Positions 1 to 7,154 of a DNA stretch of 36,112 bases are shown piece after piece. The notes beneath the pieces were generated by a model. That model made no database searches. It was not told the origin of the DNA and saw only the letters and a list, made by a program, of their open reading frames with translations. How positions within the stretch are numbered: position 1 is the first letter of the stretch; every line of letters begins with the position of its first letter. The stretch spans positions 1-36,112 of the forward strand of contig DATDDB010000118.1 of NCBI GenBank assembly GCA_036524005.1, read 5' to 3'. The translations under genes were made by a program, and so were the position numbers. Origin of the DNA: DATDDB01 sp036524005. Lineage in GTDB: Bacteria; Pseudomonadota; Gammaproteobacteria; Burkholderiales; Gallionellaceae.

Positions 1-37
1 CACACAAAGCCAACTTCCCCTTCTGCGCCACTGAAGG

Positions 38-184
38 TTGGATGAATCCATCGGGTGGTTTGGGCGAGCACTGTTCGAGTTCCGCAGCCCCCGATGGATC
101 CGTCCAGCCGAAGGAAGCCGCAGGCTGGCGCAGCAGGGCGTGGTTTCTTTGATTACTTTCTTTACACGAGTAAAGAAAGTAATC
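38..184. repeat. Dispersed hairpin repeat element upstream of the cupin gene
   Basis: Two nested-scale inverted repeats are visible. The first pairs about 39-56 with about 89-107 (both arms contain GGATCCATCGGG-like sequence). The second is a perfect 15-bp stem, GATTACTTTCTTTAC at 151-165 against its complement at 170-184, with a 4-nt ACGA loop. Short open frames here read FFDYFLYTSKES, which resembles a family of spurious proteins I know from many proteobacterial genomes, where this stem-loop is an interspersed non-coding repeat. I therefore do not call a gene in 1-299. The function is unknown; the 151-184 stem lacks a clean T-tract on the + strand. The hairpin is certain; the repeat-family assignment is from memory. 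Confidence 0.65.
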
Positions 185-299
185 GGCATGCCGGGCCGCC
201 CCCGGCGCCAATTTTTGAGTGCAGCCGAACCGTTGAGTAAACAAACCAACACCCCAGATGAGTTATCATACCCACCTTGTAAACAAGCAGGAATAAACC

Positions 300-767
300 T
301 TGAAACAACTCACCGAATTGATGCTGGATGAGCTCGGCCAGCAGGCCAGGCAATCCCCGCGCTTGCGCACCAACCGCAATTTCCACGAGCAGCTGGATGA
401 GCCGGTGCAGCGGCTGGCGATTGCGATGGAGCCGGATACGCTCGTGCGCCCGCACCGCCATCCGCAGACCTGGGAACTGCTCAGCGCCTTGCGCGGGCGC
501 TTTGTGGTGCTGCTGTTCGATGACAATGGCGTGGTCACCAGCCGCACGGTGCTGGGCGAGGCGTGCCGGGTGATCGAGTTCCCGGCCAATACCTGGCATG
601 CCGTGCTGTCGCTGGACAGCGGCGGGGTGATTTTCGAGGTGAAGCAGGGGGCCTATGCGCCGCTGACCGAGGCCGATTTCGCGCCATGGGGCGGTTCGGG
701 CGCCGCCGCGGATGCGGCGCGCCTCAATGCCTGGTACGCCAAGGCCCAGGTGGGCGACCGCCTGTAG
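300..767 (+). CDS. WbuC-like cupin-fold metalloprotein
   Basis: 155 aa, a small single-domain cupin. The metal-site pattern is visible as H52-x-H54 and E59 in PHRHPQTWE, with a distal H100 in PANTWHAV, on a beta-rich body. This order matches the WbuC family of cupin metalloproteins. WbuC proteins are often encoded in O-antigen loci but also occur elsewhere; the reaction is unknown. The start is TTG at 300, chosen because GCAGGAA at 287-293 is a well-placed ribosome binding site and no better in-frame ATG precedes the conserved region. The stop is one base before the ATG of the methyltransferase gene, so the two are probably co-transcribed. No sugar-polymer genes flank it, so a role in O-antigen synthesis is not supported here. 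Confidence 0.8.
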   Translation: MKQLTELMLDELGQQARQSPRLRTNRNFHEQLDEPVQRLAIAMEPDTLVRPHRHPQTWELLSALRGRFVVLLFDDNGVVTSRTVLGEACRVIEFPANTWHAVLSLDSGGVIFEVKQGAYAPLTEADFAPWGGSGAAADAARLNAWYAKAQVGDRL

Positions 768-768
768 C

Positions 769-1623
769 ATGCGCCAGAAGCCGATCATGCCGCAGCACCA
801 GGACTTTCCCGAAATCCGGGCGGGCCAGTCCATCGAGCTGCTGAAGGAGCTGCACATCCTCACGCGCGACGGCAGGATGAACCAGGACTCGCGGCGCAAG
901 CTCAAGCAGGTGTACCACCTGTACCAGTTCATCGAGCCGCTGCTGGCCGAGGCGCAGCGCGTCCATCCCGATATTTCACTGGTCGACCACGGCGCGGGCA
1001 AGTCCTATCTCGGCTTCATCCTGTACGATCTCTATTTCAAGACGCTGCAGGGCGCTTCGCGCATCTACGGCATCGAGACGCGCGAGGAGCTGGTGGCTCA
1101 CTCGCGCGAGCTGGCCTTGCGGCTGGGCTTTTCCGGCATGTCGTTCCTCAACATGCCGGTGGCGGAGTCCATCACCTCCAGCCAATTGCCCGCCACGGTG
1201 GACCTGGTCACCGCCCTGCATGCCTGCGACACTGCGACGGACGACGCGATCAATTTCGCGCTGAAAAAGCAGGCGCAGTTCATCGTGCTGGTTCCGTGCT
1301 GCCAGGCAGAGGTAGCGTCGGTGCTGCGCAAGAACAAGGGGCGGGAGTTGGCGAAGGGTGCGCTGACCGAGCTCTGGCGCCACCCCATCCACACCCGTGA
1401 GTTCGGCAGCCATGTCACCAATGTGTTGCGCTGCCTGCAGCTGGAGGCGCACGGCTACCAGGTTACGGTCACGGAACTGGTGGGCTGGGAGCACTCGATG
1501 AAGAATGAGCTCATCATTGCCCAGTACAAGGACTTGCCGCGCAAGCGCGCGACTGAGAGATTGGGCGAGCTATTGAATATGCTGGGGCTTGAGGAGTTGA
1601 GCCAGCGCTTTTTTATCTTATGA
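769..1623 (+). CDS. Class I SAM-dependent methyltransferase, unknown substrate
   Basis: 284 aa from the ATG at 769, the first in-frame ATG after the cupin stop; an ATG at 787 is the alternative. A helical N-terminal part (about residues 1-65) is followed by a Rossmann-type methyltransferase core. Motif I is LVDHGAGKSYLG, then an acidic strand end in YGIETREELV, then ALHACDTATD and VLVPCC. The HACD...PCC pattern suggests the Methyltransf_32-type group, found in bacterial proteins and in the GSTCD/TRM13-like eukaryotic domains; I infer this from motif shape only. The substrate could be RNA or a small molecule and cannot be told from sequence. The last codons overlap the ATG of the phosphatase gene (ATGA at 1620-1623), which indicates translational coupling. 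Confidence 0.8.
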   Translation: MRQKPIMPQHQDFPEIRAGQSIELLKELHILTRDGRMNQDSRRKLKQVYHLYQFIEPLLAEAQRVHPDISLVDHGAGKSYLGFILYDLYFKTLQGASRIYGIETREELVAHSRELALRLGFSGMSFLNMPVAESITSSQLPATVDLVTALHACDTATDDAINFALKKQAQFIVLVPCCQAEVASVLRKNKGRELAKGALTELWRHPIHTREFGSHVTNVLRCLQLEAHGYQVTVTELVGWEHSMKNELIIAQYKDLPRKRATERLGELLNMLGLEELSQRFFIL

Positions 1624-2180
1624 AAATCATTTTTGTGCGCCACGGCGAGAGCGAAGGGAATGTCATACACGAGATCAACGACAACCCGGCGCGTATCGTA
1701 AACCTCACCGAAAGGGGCAGGGCGCAGGCCGCTGCTGCGGCGGAGAAATTGCGCGCGCAGCGCTTTTCCCATGCCTATGCCTCGGAATTTCCACGCGCCC
1801 AGCAGACCGCGGAAATCCTGCTGCGCCACCATTCCTGTCCATTGCGCATAGACGCCCGCATCAACGAGCGCCGCTCGGGCATGGACGGGCTGCCGGTACA
1901 TGCCTTCAATGACCAGGCGCGCATGGACCGGCTGCGCTTCAAGCCGCCGCGCGGGGAATCTTTTTTGGAGCAGATGGCGCGGGTGCGCAGCTTTCTGGAT
2001 GATATCCGTGCGCGCCACCCGGACGGGGAAGTTCTGGCGGTCTCGCACCAGGATCCCATTCTGGCCGCGCTGGCGCTGACTTCGGACGAGCCGGAAAGAA
2101 TCGCGGCGGGAGAACTTGCCAACTGCGAATGGGTGGAGCTGGATTGGCCGGCTGGGGTTAAGCCCCGGCCCCGCTCCTGA
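1620..2180 (+). CDS. Histidine phosphatase superfamily protein (phosphoglycerate mutase-like)
   Basis: 186 aa. The phosphohistidine signature is at the N-terminus, VRHGESEGN (H8 is the predicted nucleophile), with a second conserved histidine in AVSHQDPILAAL and an intervening acidic/arginine segment INERRSG. Length and layout match single-domain branch-1 histidine phosphatases (SixA/CobC/GpmB-like). The substrate is not predictable; the TERGRAQA segment after the first motif is typical of the family. It starts inside the stop of the methyltransferase gene (4-nt overlap), so it is the third gene of a small cupin-methyltransferase-phosphatase operon. Its 3' end overlaps the convergent SemiSWEET gene by 23 nt. 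Confidence 0.85.
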   Translation: MKIIFVRHGESEGNVIHEINDNPARIVNLTERGRAQAAAAAEKLRAQRFSHAYASEFPRAQQTAEILLRHHSCPLRIDARINERRSGMDGLPVHAFNDQARMDRLRFKPPRGESFLEQMARVRSFLDDIRARHPDGEVLAVSHQDPILAALALTSDEPERIAAGELANCEWVELDWPAGVKPRPRS

Positions 2181-2436
2181 CTTCGGAAATCTTCAGCCAC
2201 AGCACGGTGGCTGCCAGCATCAGCGTCACCGAGTTCGCCGCGATCACCGGCAGGCTGCCGATGGCCAGGCCATAGCCCAGCCACAAGGCCACGCCCAGGG
2301 TGAACAGCGCATACATCGGCAGCGATATGCCCGAGAGATCGCGCGTGCGCCACGATTGCCAGGCCTGGGGCACGAACGCGACGGTGGTGAGGAAGGCGGC
2401 GGGATAGCCGAGCAGGGTGCTGAGGTCGAGATTCAT
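2158..2436 (-). CDS. SemiSWEET-type sugar transporter
   Basis: 92 aa, three predicted membrane helices (about residues 8-26, 38-58, 63-83). The PQ-type motif is present as AFVPQAWQSWRTRDLSGIS, and LPMYALFTLGVALWLGYGL follows in helix 2. This is the single triple-helix-bundle unit of the MtN3/SWEET/PQ-loop family. Bacterial SemiSWEETs dimerise in the inner membrane and carry sugars by facilitated diffusion. It is transcribed toward the histidine phosphatase gene with a 23-nt overlap of coding ends, so the two mRNAs are antisense at their 3' ends. The substrate is unknown. Confidence 0.88.
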   Translation of the reverse strand: MNLDLSTLLGYPAAFLTTVAFVPQAWQSWRTRDLSGISLPMYALFTLGVALWLGYGLAIGSLPVIAANSVTLMLAATVLWLKISEVRSGAGA

Positions 2437-2522
2437 GACGGCTTAGGGTTGGTTGTCGCTGCGATGCCAGCGGCGGCATGATACCAAAAATGCCGGCGCG
2501 GCACGACGCGGTCAGCCCGCGG

Positions 2523-3257
2523 CTATTTGACCTGCAGCAGGTAAGGCTTCAGGTTGCTGTTCTTTTTCAGTTCGACTGCCCTCAGCAGCGCGCCGGATTT
2601 TTCCTGGGGTTCGGGGTTTTCGATTACCAGGTAGTCATCTTTTGCCTGCACTACCGCCACCTTGGGGAGGGTCTGGCGCAGCTCCGCTGCAAGCTGGAGT
2701 GCCTTGTTTTTATCGCCGGTTTTTTCCAGTACGATCACATAAGATTTCTGCTCGGGGCGGATTCCAAGGTTCAACCCGGTGCCACCATTTGATGAGTCTG
2801 CCACTTCCTGCGCATAGGCGCTCGAGATGAGGGAGAAACCCATGCCGGACGAGGGTTTGTGGTCCGACGGGGCGGTCTGGATGGTCTCGATGGACTGGGC
2901 TTTTTCATCTATCGGGACTTCGCTTTTCTGGCTCAGGCTTTCGATCAGTTTCTGCTTGTCCGATTCGATGTTGTGCATTTCGCTGCTGGCGGTCCCGGAG
3001 TTCAGAGCCCCTGCGAGCAGGGCGGGAATGCCGAGTGCGGTCATGAAAGTTTCGGCTGCCGATTTTTGCTTGGAATGCATGAAGATTGCAGTGACGCCGC
3101 CGATAATGAGCGCGAAGGCAATGCCCAGGACGATGTAATTGGTGTGGAAAGTCTGGATGTCCCCATTGCCTCCAAGCATCGCAACCAGGCGCGGCACGAA
3201 CACAGCGCAGATCGCCGCAAAAAATCCTATCGCAAAATTTGATACATTCCTGATCAT
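2523..3257 (-). CDS. Membrane-anchored SPOR-domain protein
   Basis: 244 aa from the ATG at 3257-3255, chosen because AGGGAG lies a few bases upstream and the N-terminus then begins directly with a membrane segment. The frame stays open upstream to 3434, but that part looks non-coding. Two hydrophobic helices occupy about residues 5-25 and 37-55; a third weakly hydrophobic stretch (ALGIPALLAGAL) is near 75-85. A charged, probably coiled central region follows, and the C-terminal about 75 residues have the SPOR pattern (SYVIVLEKTGDKNKALQLAA ... LRAVELKKNSNLKPYLLQVK). SPOR domains bind denuded peptidoglycan glycan strands at septa. A role in division or cell-wall remodelling is an inference. It is not one of the standard FtsN/DamX/RlpA architectures that I recognise. 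It stands alone, with convergent neighbours on its 3' side. Confidence 0.65.
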   Translation of the reverse strand: MIRNVSNFAIGFFAAICAVFVPRLVAMLGGNGDIQTFHTNYIVLGIAFALIIGGVTAIFMHSKQKSAAETFMTALGIPALLAGALNSGTASSEMHNIESDKQKLIESLSQKSEVPIDEKAQSIETIQTAPSDHKPSSGMGFSLISSAYAQEVADSSNGGTGLNLGIRPEQKSYVIVLEKTGDKNKALQLAAELRQTLPKVAVVQAKDDYLVIENPEPQEKSGALLRAVELKKNSNLKPYLLQVK

Positions 3258-3653
3258 GCTATTTCTCCCTGTTGATATGTTGGCAAGACTGCAATTCTGG
3301 CCCGCATGGTTGGCCGGGGCGTGATCCGCCGGGGAAACAGCGGGGTGAAAGGCGCTCAAGGAATGCGATGTTTTGCGGGCAGGGGCGCCCCTGGGGCAAG
3401 TTTGGATTTTGTTGCCTGAGATTGTGTGCGTCAACTATCAACTCTGATAGGTGGTGCATGATGCGCTTAGGGTGTCGGCTCTTGCTGACGCGCCAAGTTA
3501 TGTTACTGGCTGGGCAGGCTTTTCGCCGGAATGCGGACGTTCCTTCGGCAACCCGGTTCGCTGTCGGCATGGATTTTACCGGCTGATTCCTTTATCATTG
3601 CAGCATGGAATTTCTGGGGAGCGCAGGCGTTTGGCGCGATCCTCAAGTAGTTT
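3258..3653. other. Non-coding gap between the SPOR gene and the SRP RNA
   Basis: I see no supported gene in these 396 bases. They hold the divergent control regions of the SPOR gene (minus) and the SRP RNA (plus). Visible structure: a 14-nt perfect palindrome, CAGGGGCGCCCCTG, at 3380-3393, and a 6-bp hairpin with a 4-nt loop at 3435-3450. A possible -10 (TATCAT, 3594-3599) has no convincing -35. Confidence 0.5.
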
Positions 3654-3751
3654 GGCGGGCCTCCCCGCATTGCAGGGCAGTGAACCTGGTCAGGTCCGGA
3701 AGGAAGCAGCCATAGCTGATTACTGCAAGTGCCGGGGGTAAGGCTCGCCTC
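3654..3751 (+). ncRNA. ffs: Signal recognition particle RNA (4.5S, small bacterial type)
   Basis: The conserved domain IV core is present: CAGGTCCGGAAGGAAGCAGC at about 3691-3710, the Ffh-binding GGAA tetraloop hairpin. The flanks pair into the long rod expected of 4.5S RNA: GGCGGGCCTCCCC at 3654-3666 pairs imperfectly with the segment ending AAGGCTCGCC near 3749. The length of about 98 nt suits the small Alu-less type. It acts with Ffh and FtsY in co-translational membrane targeting. The ends are approximate because they are judged from pairing. The SRP RNA gene lies upstream of dnaX, as in many proteobacteria, but a PagL gene is interposed. Confidence 0.93.
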
Positions 3752-3772
3752 CTGATGCCGTATGGAGCCCGG

Positions 3773-4306
3773 ATGAGAAAACTGCTCGTACTGGTGCTAT
3801 TCATGCTCGCGGCCCCTTGCGCCCGGGCGGTGGATGGTGTGTACATTGAGGGGGGGGAGGGCAACAACGTTGATATGCTCCGTATCGGAGCATTCTGGAA
3901 GTGGGACAAAACCTGGATGTATGGCGACAACTGGCAGATCACCGGCGCCTGGGAAGTGGCAGCGGGCGGTTTACGCGGGGACAAGCCCAACGATAACAAT
4001 CAGGACATCAGCGATATAGGCATTACGCCAGTGTTTCATATGATGCGCGTGAAAGGAACCGGCATCACGCCTTATGTAGAAGGCGGGTTTCTCGGTTTGC
4101 ACCTGATTTCCAGGGCGTATGCCTACAATGACCGCAAGTTCGGCTCCGGCTTCCAGTTTGGGCATCATCTTGGATTCGGGGTGAACTTTGGCGAGCGCAG
4201 GGAGTACACGCTGGGTTATCGTCTCCACCACATGTCGAATGGCGGCATAGTGCAGCCAAACCAGGGTGTCAACCTTAACGAGATTCATTTTGCATATTCT
4301 TTTTGA
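3773..4306 (+). CDS. pagL: PagL-like lipid A 3-O-deacylase (outer membrane)
   Basis: 177 aa. The ATG at 3773 is chosen over 3755 because GGAG lies at a good distance and the product starts with a textbook signal peptide (MRKLLVLVLFMLAAPCARA). The mature part is a short beta-barrel with alternating aromatic strands, ending in phenylalanine (HFAYSF) as outer-membrane proteins do. The PagL catalytic set is visible near the end: HHMSNGGI gives His and Ser two residues apart, and NLNEIHF supplies the Glu. The family removes the 3-O acyl chain of lipid A, altering endotoxin properties and membrane packing. It starts only about 20 nt after the SRP RNA and runs into the dnaX leader, so it may be read from the SRP RNA promoter. 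Confidence 0.85.
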   Translation: MRKLLVLVLFMLAAPCARAVDGVYIEGGEGNNVDMLRIGAFWKWDKTWMYGDNWQITGAWEVAAGGLRGDKPNDNNQDISDIGITPVFHMMRVKGTGITPYVEGGFLGLHLISRAYAYNDRKFGSGFQFGHHLGFGVNFGERREYTLGYRLHHMSNGGIVQPNQGVNLNEIHFAYSF

Positions 4307-4353
4307 TCCGGACAGTATTATTGTCCGCCACATCCTCCCCGGTTATTGATTTC

Positions 4354-6015
4354 ATGTCGGCAACTTCTGTCCTTGCGCGCAAATGGCGCCCCAAAACCTT
4401 CGCGCAGCTTGCGGGGCAGGAGCATGTGGTGCGCGCCCTTACCAATGCGCTGGCACAGGATCGCTTGCATCATGCCTATCTGTTCACCGGCACGCGCGGC
4501 GTGGGCAAGACCACCATCGCGCGCATTTTCGCCAAATCGCTGAACTGCGAGACCGGCATCACCGCCACGCCCTGCGGCACCTGCGCGGCCTGCCGTGAAA
4601 TAGACAGCGGGCGTTTCGTCGACATGGTGGAGCTGGACGCCGCCTCCAACACCCAGGTGGACAACATGCGCGAGTTGCTGGAGAGCGCGCTGTATGCGCC
4701 CACCAGTGGCCGCTTCAAGGTCTATATCATCGACGAAGTGCACATGCTGTCGAAGTCGGCGTTCAACGCCATGCTGAAGACGCTGGAAGAGCCGCCTGCG
4801 CACGTGAAATTCATCCTGGCCACCACCGACCCGCAGAAAATCCCGGTCACGGTGCTCTCGCGCTGTCTGCAATTCAACCTCAAACAATTGCCCCCGCAGT
4901 TGATCCTTTCCCATTTGCAGCATGTGCTGGAACAGGAAGGCATACCCGCGGAGCAGGGCGCGCTGGCGCTGCTTTCGCGCGTGGCACAGGGCAGCATGCG
5001 CGATGCGTTGAGCCTGCTGGACCAGGCCATCGCCTATGGACAGGGCAAGGTGGAAGAGGCCATGGTGCGCGCCATGCTGGGCGCGATAGACCAGGGCTAT
5101 CTCTACAATATGCTGGAGGCGCTATTGGCGCGCGATGGCGCGGCATTGCTGAAAATTGCCGATGAAATGCAGGGGCGCAGCATGGATTTTGGCGCGGCAT
5201 TGCAGGAGCTGGCGACGCTGCTGCACCGCATCGCGCTGGCGCAGACCGTGCCCCAGGCCATCGCCGACGATGAGCCGGAGCGTGACCGCCTGCTTGCGCT
5301 GGCAAGCCAATTCAGCGCCGAGGACATGCAGCTCTTCTACCAGATCGCGATCCATGGCCGCAACGAGATCGATCTTGCGCCGGATGAATATGCCGGATTC
5401 ACCATGACCCTGCTGCGCATGCTCGCCTTCATGCCGGGCGGGCAGGCACAGGCGCGGGTGATGCCCGAACGCACCGTTACCGCCCAAGCCGCGCCGGCCG
5501 TTAAACCTGCGCCCGTGGCCCAGCCTGCGTCCAGCGCGGCGCCCGTGGTCCAGCCGCGTGCGGAACAGTCTACGGCGCAACCGACTTCCCGGCAAGCAGC
5601 GGCAATTTCTTCCGGAGGGACGCTGGACTGGAGTATTTTGCTGGCTCAGCTGGAGGTGCAGGGCACGGCCAAGGAACTGGCGAAGAATTGCACGCTGGAA
5701 AGCTTTGACGGAACATGCGTGAAATTGAGCCTTGCGCCGCAGCACAAGTTTCTGAACAGCAAGGTGGCGCTGGAAAAGTTGCAGGCGGCGCTCTCGGCGT
5801 ATTTCGCCCAGCCGGTCAAGCTGGCGGTGGCGCTGGGAGAGGTGAATAATGCAGCCACACCTGCCGCAGTCGAGCAGCGCGAAAAGCAGACGCGCCAGCA
5901 GCTGGCGGTGGAGGCCATCGCGCAAGACCCGTTCGTGCGTGAGGCACAGGCCCAGCTGGGGGCCCAGGTTATCGAAAATTCAATCAAACCAGCAGGACAG
6001 GAGAGTGCAAGATGA
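4354..6015 (+). CDS. dnaX: DNA polymerase III gamma/tau subunit (clamp loader)
   Basis: 553 aa from the ATG at 4354. An upstream TTG at 4303 would add 17 unconserved residues and is less likely. AAA+ motor: Walker A GTRGVGKT at residues 46-53, the zinc module C65, C74, C77, C80, Walker B IIDEVH at 125-130, and the sensor region ILATTDPQKIP. A Pro/Ala-rich linker (about 375-430) precedes the C-terminal tau domain. The protein loads the beta clamp and ties the polymerase to the helicase. No A-rich slippery heptamer (AAAAAAG) like the one that makes gamma in E. coli is visible, so only the full-length form may be made. It overlaps ybaB by 4 nt. Confidence 0.96.
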   Translation: MSATSVLARKWRPKTFAQLAGQEHVVRALTNALAQDRLHHAYLFTGTRGVGKTTIARIFAKSLNCETGITATPCGTCAACREIDSGRFVDMVELDAASNTQVDNMRELLESALYAPTSGRFKVYIIDEVHMLSKSAFNAMLKTLEEPPAHVKFILATTDPQKIPVTVLSRCLQFNLKQLPPQLILSHLQHVLEQEGIPAEQGALALLSRVAQGSMRDALSLLDQAIAYGQGKVEEAMVRAMLGAIDQGYLYNMLEALLARDGAALLKIADEMQGRSMDFGAALQELATLLHRIALAQTVPQAIADDEPERDRLLALASQFSAEDMQLFYQIAIHGRNEIDLAPDEYAGFTMTLLRMLAFMPGGQAQARVMPERTVTAQAAPAVKPAPVAQPASSAAPVVQPRAEQSTAQPTSRQAAAISSGGTLDWSILLAQLEVQGTAKELAKNCTLESFDGTCVKLSLAPQHKFLNSKVALEKLQAALSAYFAQPVKLAVALGEVNNAATPAAVEQREKQTRQQLAVEAIAQDPFVREAQAQLGAQVIENSIKPAGQESAR

Positions 6016-6338
6016 TGAAAGGCGGACTGGCAGGGCTGATGAAACAGGCCCAGCAGATGCAGGCAAACATGGAAAAGGCGCAGGCCGAACTGGCGACCAT
6101 CGAGGTGGAAGGCCAGGCCGGCTCCGGCATGGTGAAGGTGACCATGACCTGCGCACATGAAGTGAAGCGCGTGCAACTGGCCGACAGTCTGATGTCGGAT
6201 GACAAGGAAATGCTGGAAGATTTGATTGCGCTGGCGGTCAACGACGCGGTGAAGCAGGCTGCCGCGGTCAAACAGCAGAAAATGGGCGGTTTCACCGCAG
6301 GCATGAAGCTGCCGCCCGGCATGAATTTTCCATTTTGA
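6012..6338 (+). CDS. ybaB: YbaB/EbfC family nucleoid-associated protein
   Basis: 108 aa. It has the typical N-terminal GGLAGLMKQAQQMQANM helix, the central beta-strand segment VEGQAGSGMVKVTMTCAHEV, and the C-terminal helix with a Gly/Pro-rich tail GMKLPPGMNFPF. The family forms dimers that bind DNA without strong sequence preference and is nearly always encoded between dnaX and recR, as here. The ATG overlaps the dnaX stop (ATGA), with AGGAG at 5998-6002 as ribosome binding site inside dnaX. The usual dnaX-ybaB-recR run is interrupted after this gene by an inverted-repeat element. Confidence 0.95.
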   Translation: MMKGGLAGLMKQAQQMQANMEKAQAELATIEVEGQAGSGMVKVTMTCAHEVKRVQLADSLMSDDKEMLEDLIALAVNDAVKQAAAVKQQKMGGFTAGMKLPPGMNFPF

Positions 6339-6356
6339 CAGGTAAATTCAAAAGCT

Positions 6357-6503
6357 TACCGCAGAGGCACAGAGACACAGAGAAAAACAAACCGGATTTT
6401 GATTTCATAATCCGCTACAGTTGCGGCATTGCTACTTCCGGCTTGTTGGTACAGCAGGATTTTTCTCCGGGTTTTCTCTGTGTCTCTGTTCCTCTGTGGT
6501 GAA
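6357..6503. repeat. CACAGAG-type inverted-repeat element, copy A (leader of recR)
   Basis: Left arm about 6358-6386 (GCAGAGGCACAGAGACACAG core) and right arm about 6472-6503 (TTTTCTCTGTGTCTCTGT core) are near-complementary over about 29 nt, enclosing about 85 nt of unique sequence. The same arms occur at 22211-22309 upstream of recO. I know this CACAGAG-rich inverted repeat as an interspersed element in several bacterial genomes; no transposase is linked. The right arm ends 12 nt before the recR ATG, so it forms the recR leader, and the transcript would fold into a long hairpin. Confidence 0.8.
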
Positions 6504-6514
6504 TTGTTTTCAAG

Positions 6515-7114
6515 ATGAATACCCCCTCCAGCCTGGAAAACCTGATCGCCGCCTTGCGCTGCCTGCCCGGTGTCGGGCCGAAATCCGCGCAGCGCATGGC
6601 CTACCACCTGCTGCAGCGCGACAAGTCTGGTGCAATGCGTCTGGCGCAGTCGCTCGCCCATGCCGTGGAAAATATCCGCCACTGCGCCAAGTGCAATAAC
6701 TTTTCCGAAGAAGAGGTGTGTGCCCTGTGCAGCTCCAGCAAGCGCGATCCCAGCCTGTTGTGCGTGGTGGAAATGCCCGCCGATCTGCTGATGATGGAAC
6801 AGGCGCAGTGCTACCGCGGCATGTATTTCGTGCTGATGGGCAGGCTGTCGCCGCTGGATGGCATCGGTGCGCGTGAACTGCACCTGGAACGCCTGGTAAA
6901 ACGCGCGCAGGAACAGCCCTGCGAGGTGATACTCGCCACCAATTTCACGGTGGAAGGCGATGCCACGGCGCACACCATCGCCACCATGCTGCGTGCCCAT
7001 GGCATCAAGGTGTCGCGCATTGCGCGCGGGTTGCCGGTGGGAGGCGAGCTGGAACATGTGGACAGCGGTACTTTGGCGCAGGCTGTCATGGAACGACGCG
7101 CGGTGCCGGAATGA
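6515..7114 (+). CDS. recR: Recombination mediator RecR
   Basis: 199 aa, the usual size. Helix-hairpin-helix LRCLPGVGPKSAQRMAYHLL at about residues 14-33, a four-cysteine zinc finger (C57, C60, C69, C72), then a Toprim domain beginning LLCVVEMPADLL, and a C-terminal segment ATNFTVEGDATAHTIA. RecR works with RecO and RecF to load RecA on SSB-coated gaps. The start is the ATG at 6515; the ribosome binding site is weak (GGTGAA, formed by the end of the repeat element). recO, its partner, is also in this window and has a repeat-derived leader of the same design. Confidence 0.96.
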   Translation: MNTPSSLENLIAALRCLPGVGPKSAQRMAYHLLQRDKSGAMRLAQSLAHAVENIRHCAKCNNFSEEEVCALCSSSKRDPSLLCVVEMPADLLMMEQAQCYRGMYFVLMGRLSPLDGIGARELHLERLVKRAQEQPCEVILATNFTVEGDATAHTIATMLRAHGIKVSRIARGLPVGGELEHVDSGTLAQAVMERRAVPE

Positions 7115-7154
7115 CGGAAACTGCGGCCATGCGGGACTTAATCAGGAATTCTTT

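Noticed and set aside
38..331. Short + strand frames in the first 300 bases
   Set aside because: They cover the hairpin repeat, and one overlaps the start of the cupin gene; the text resembles repeat-derived spurious proteins.
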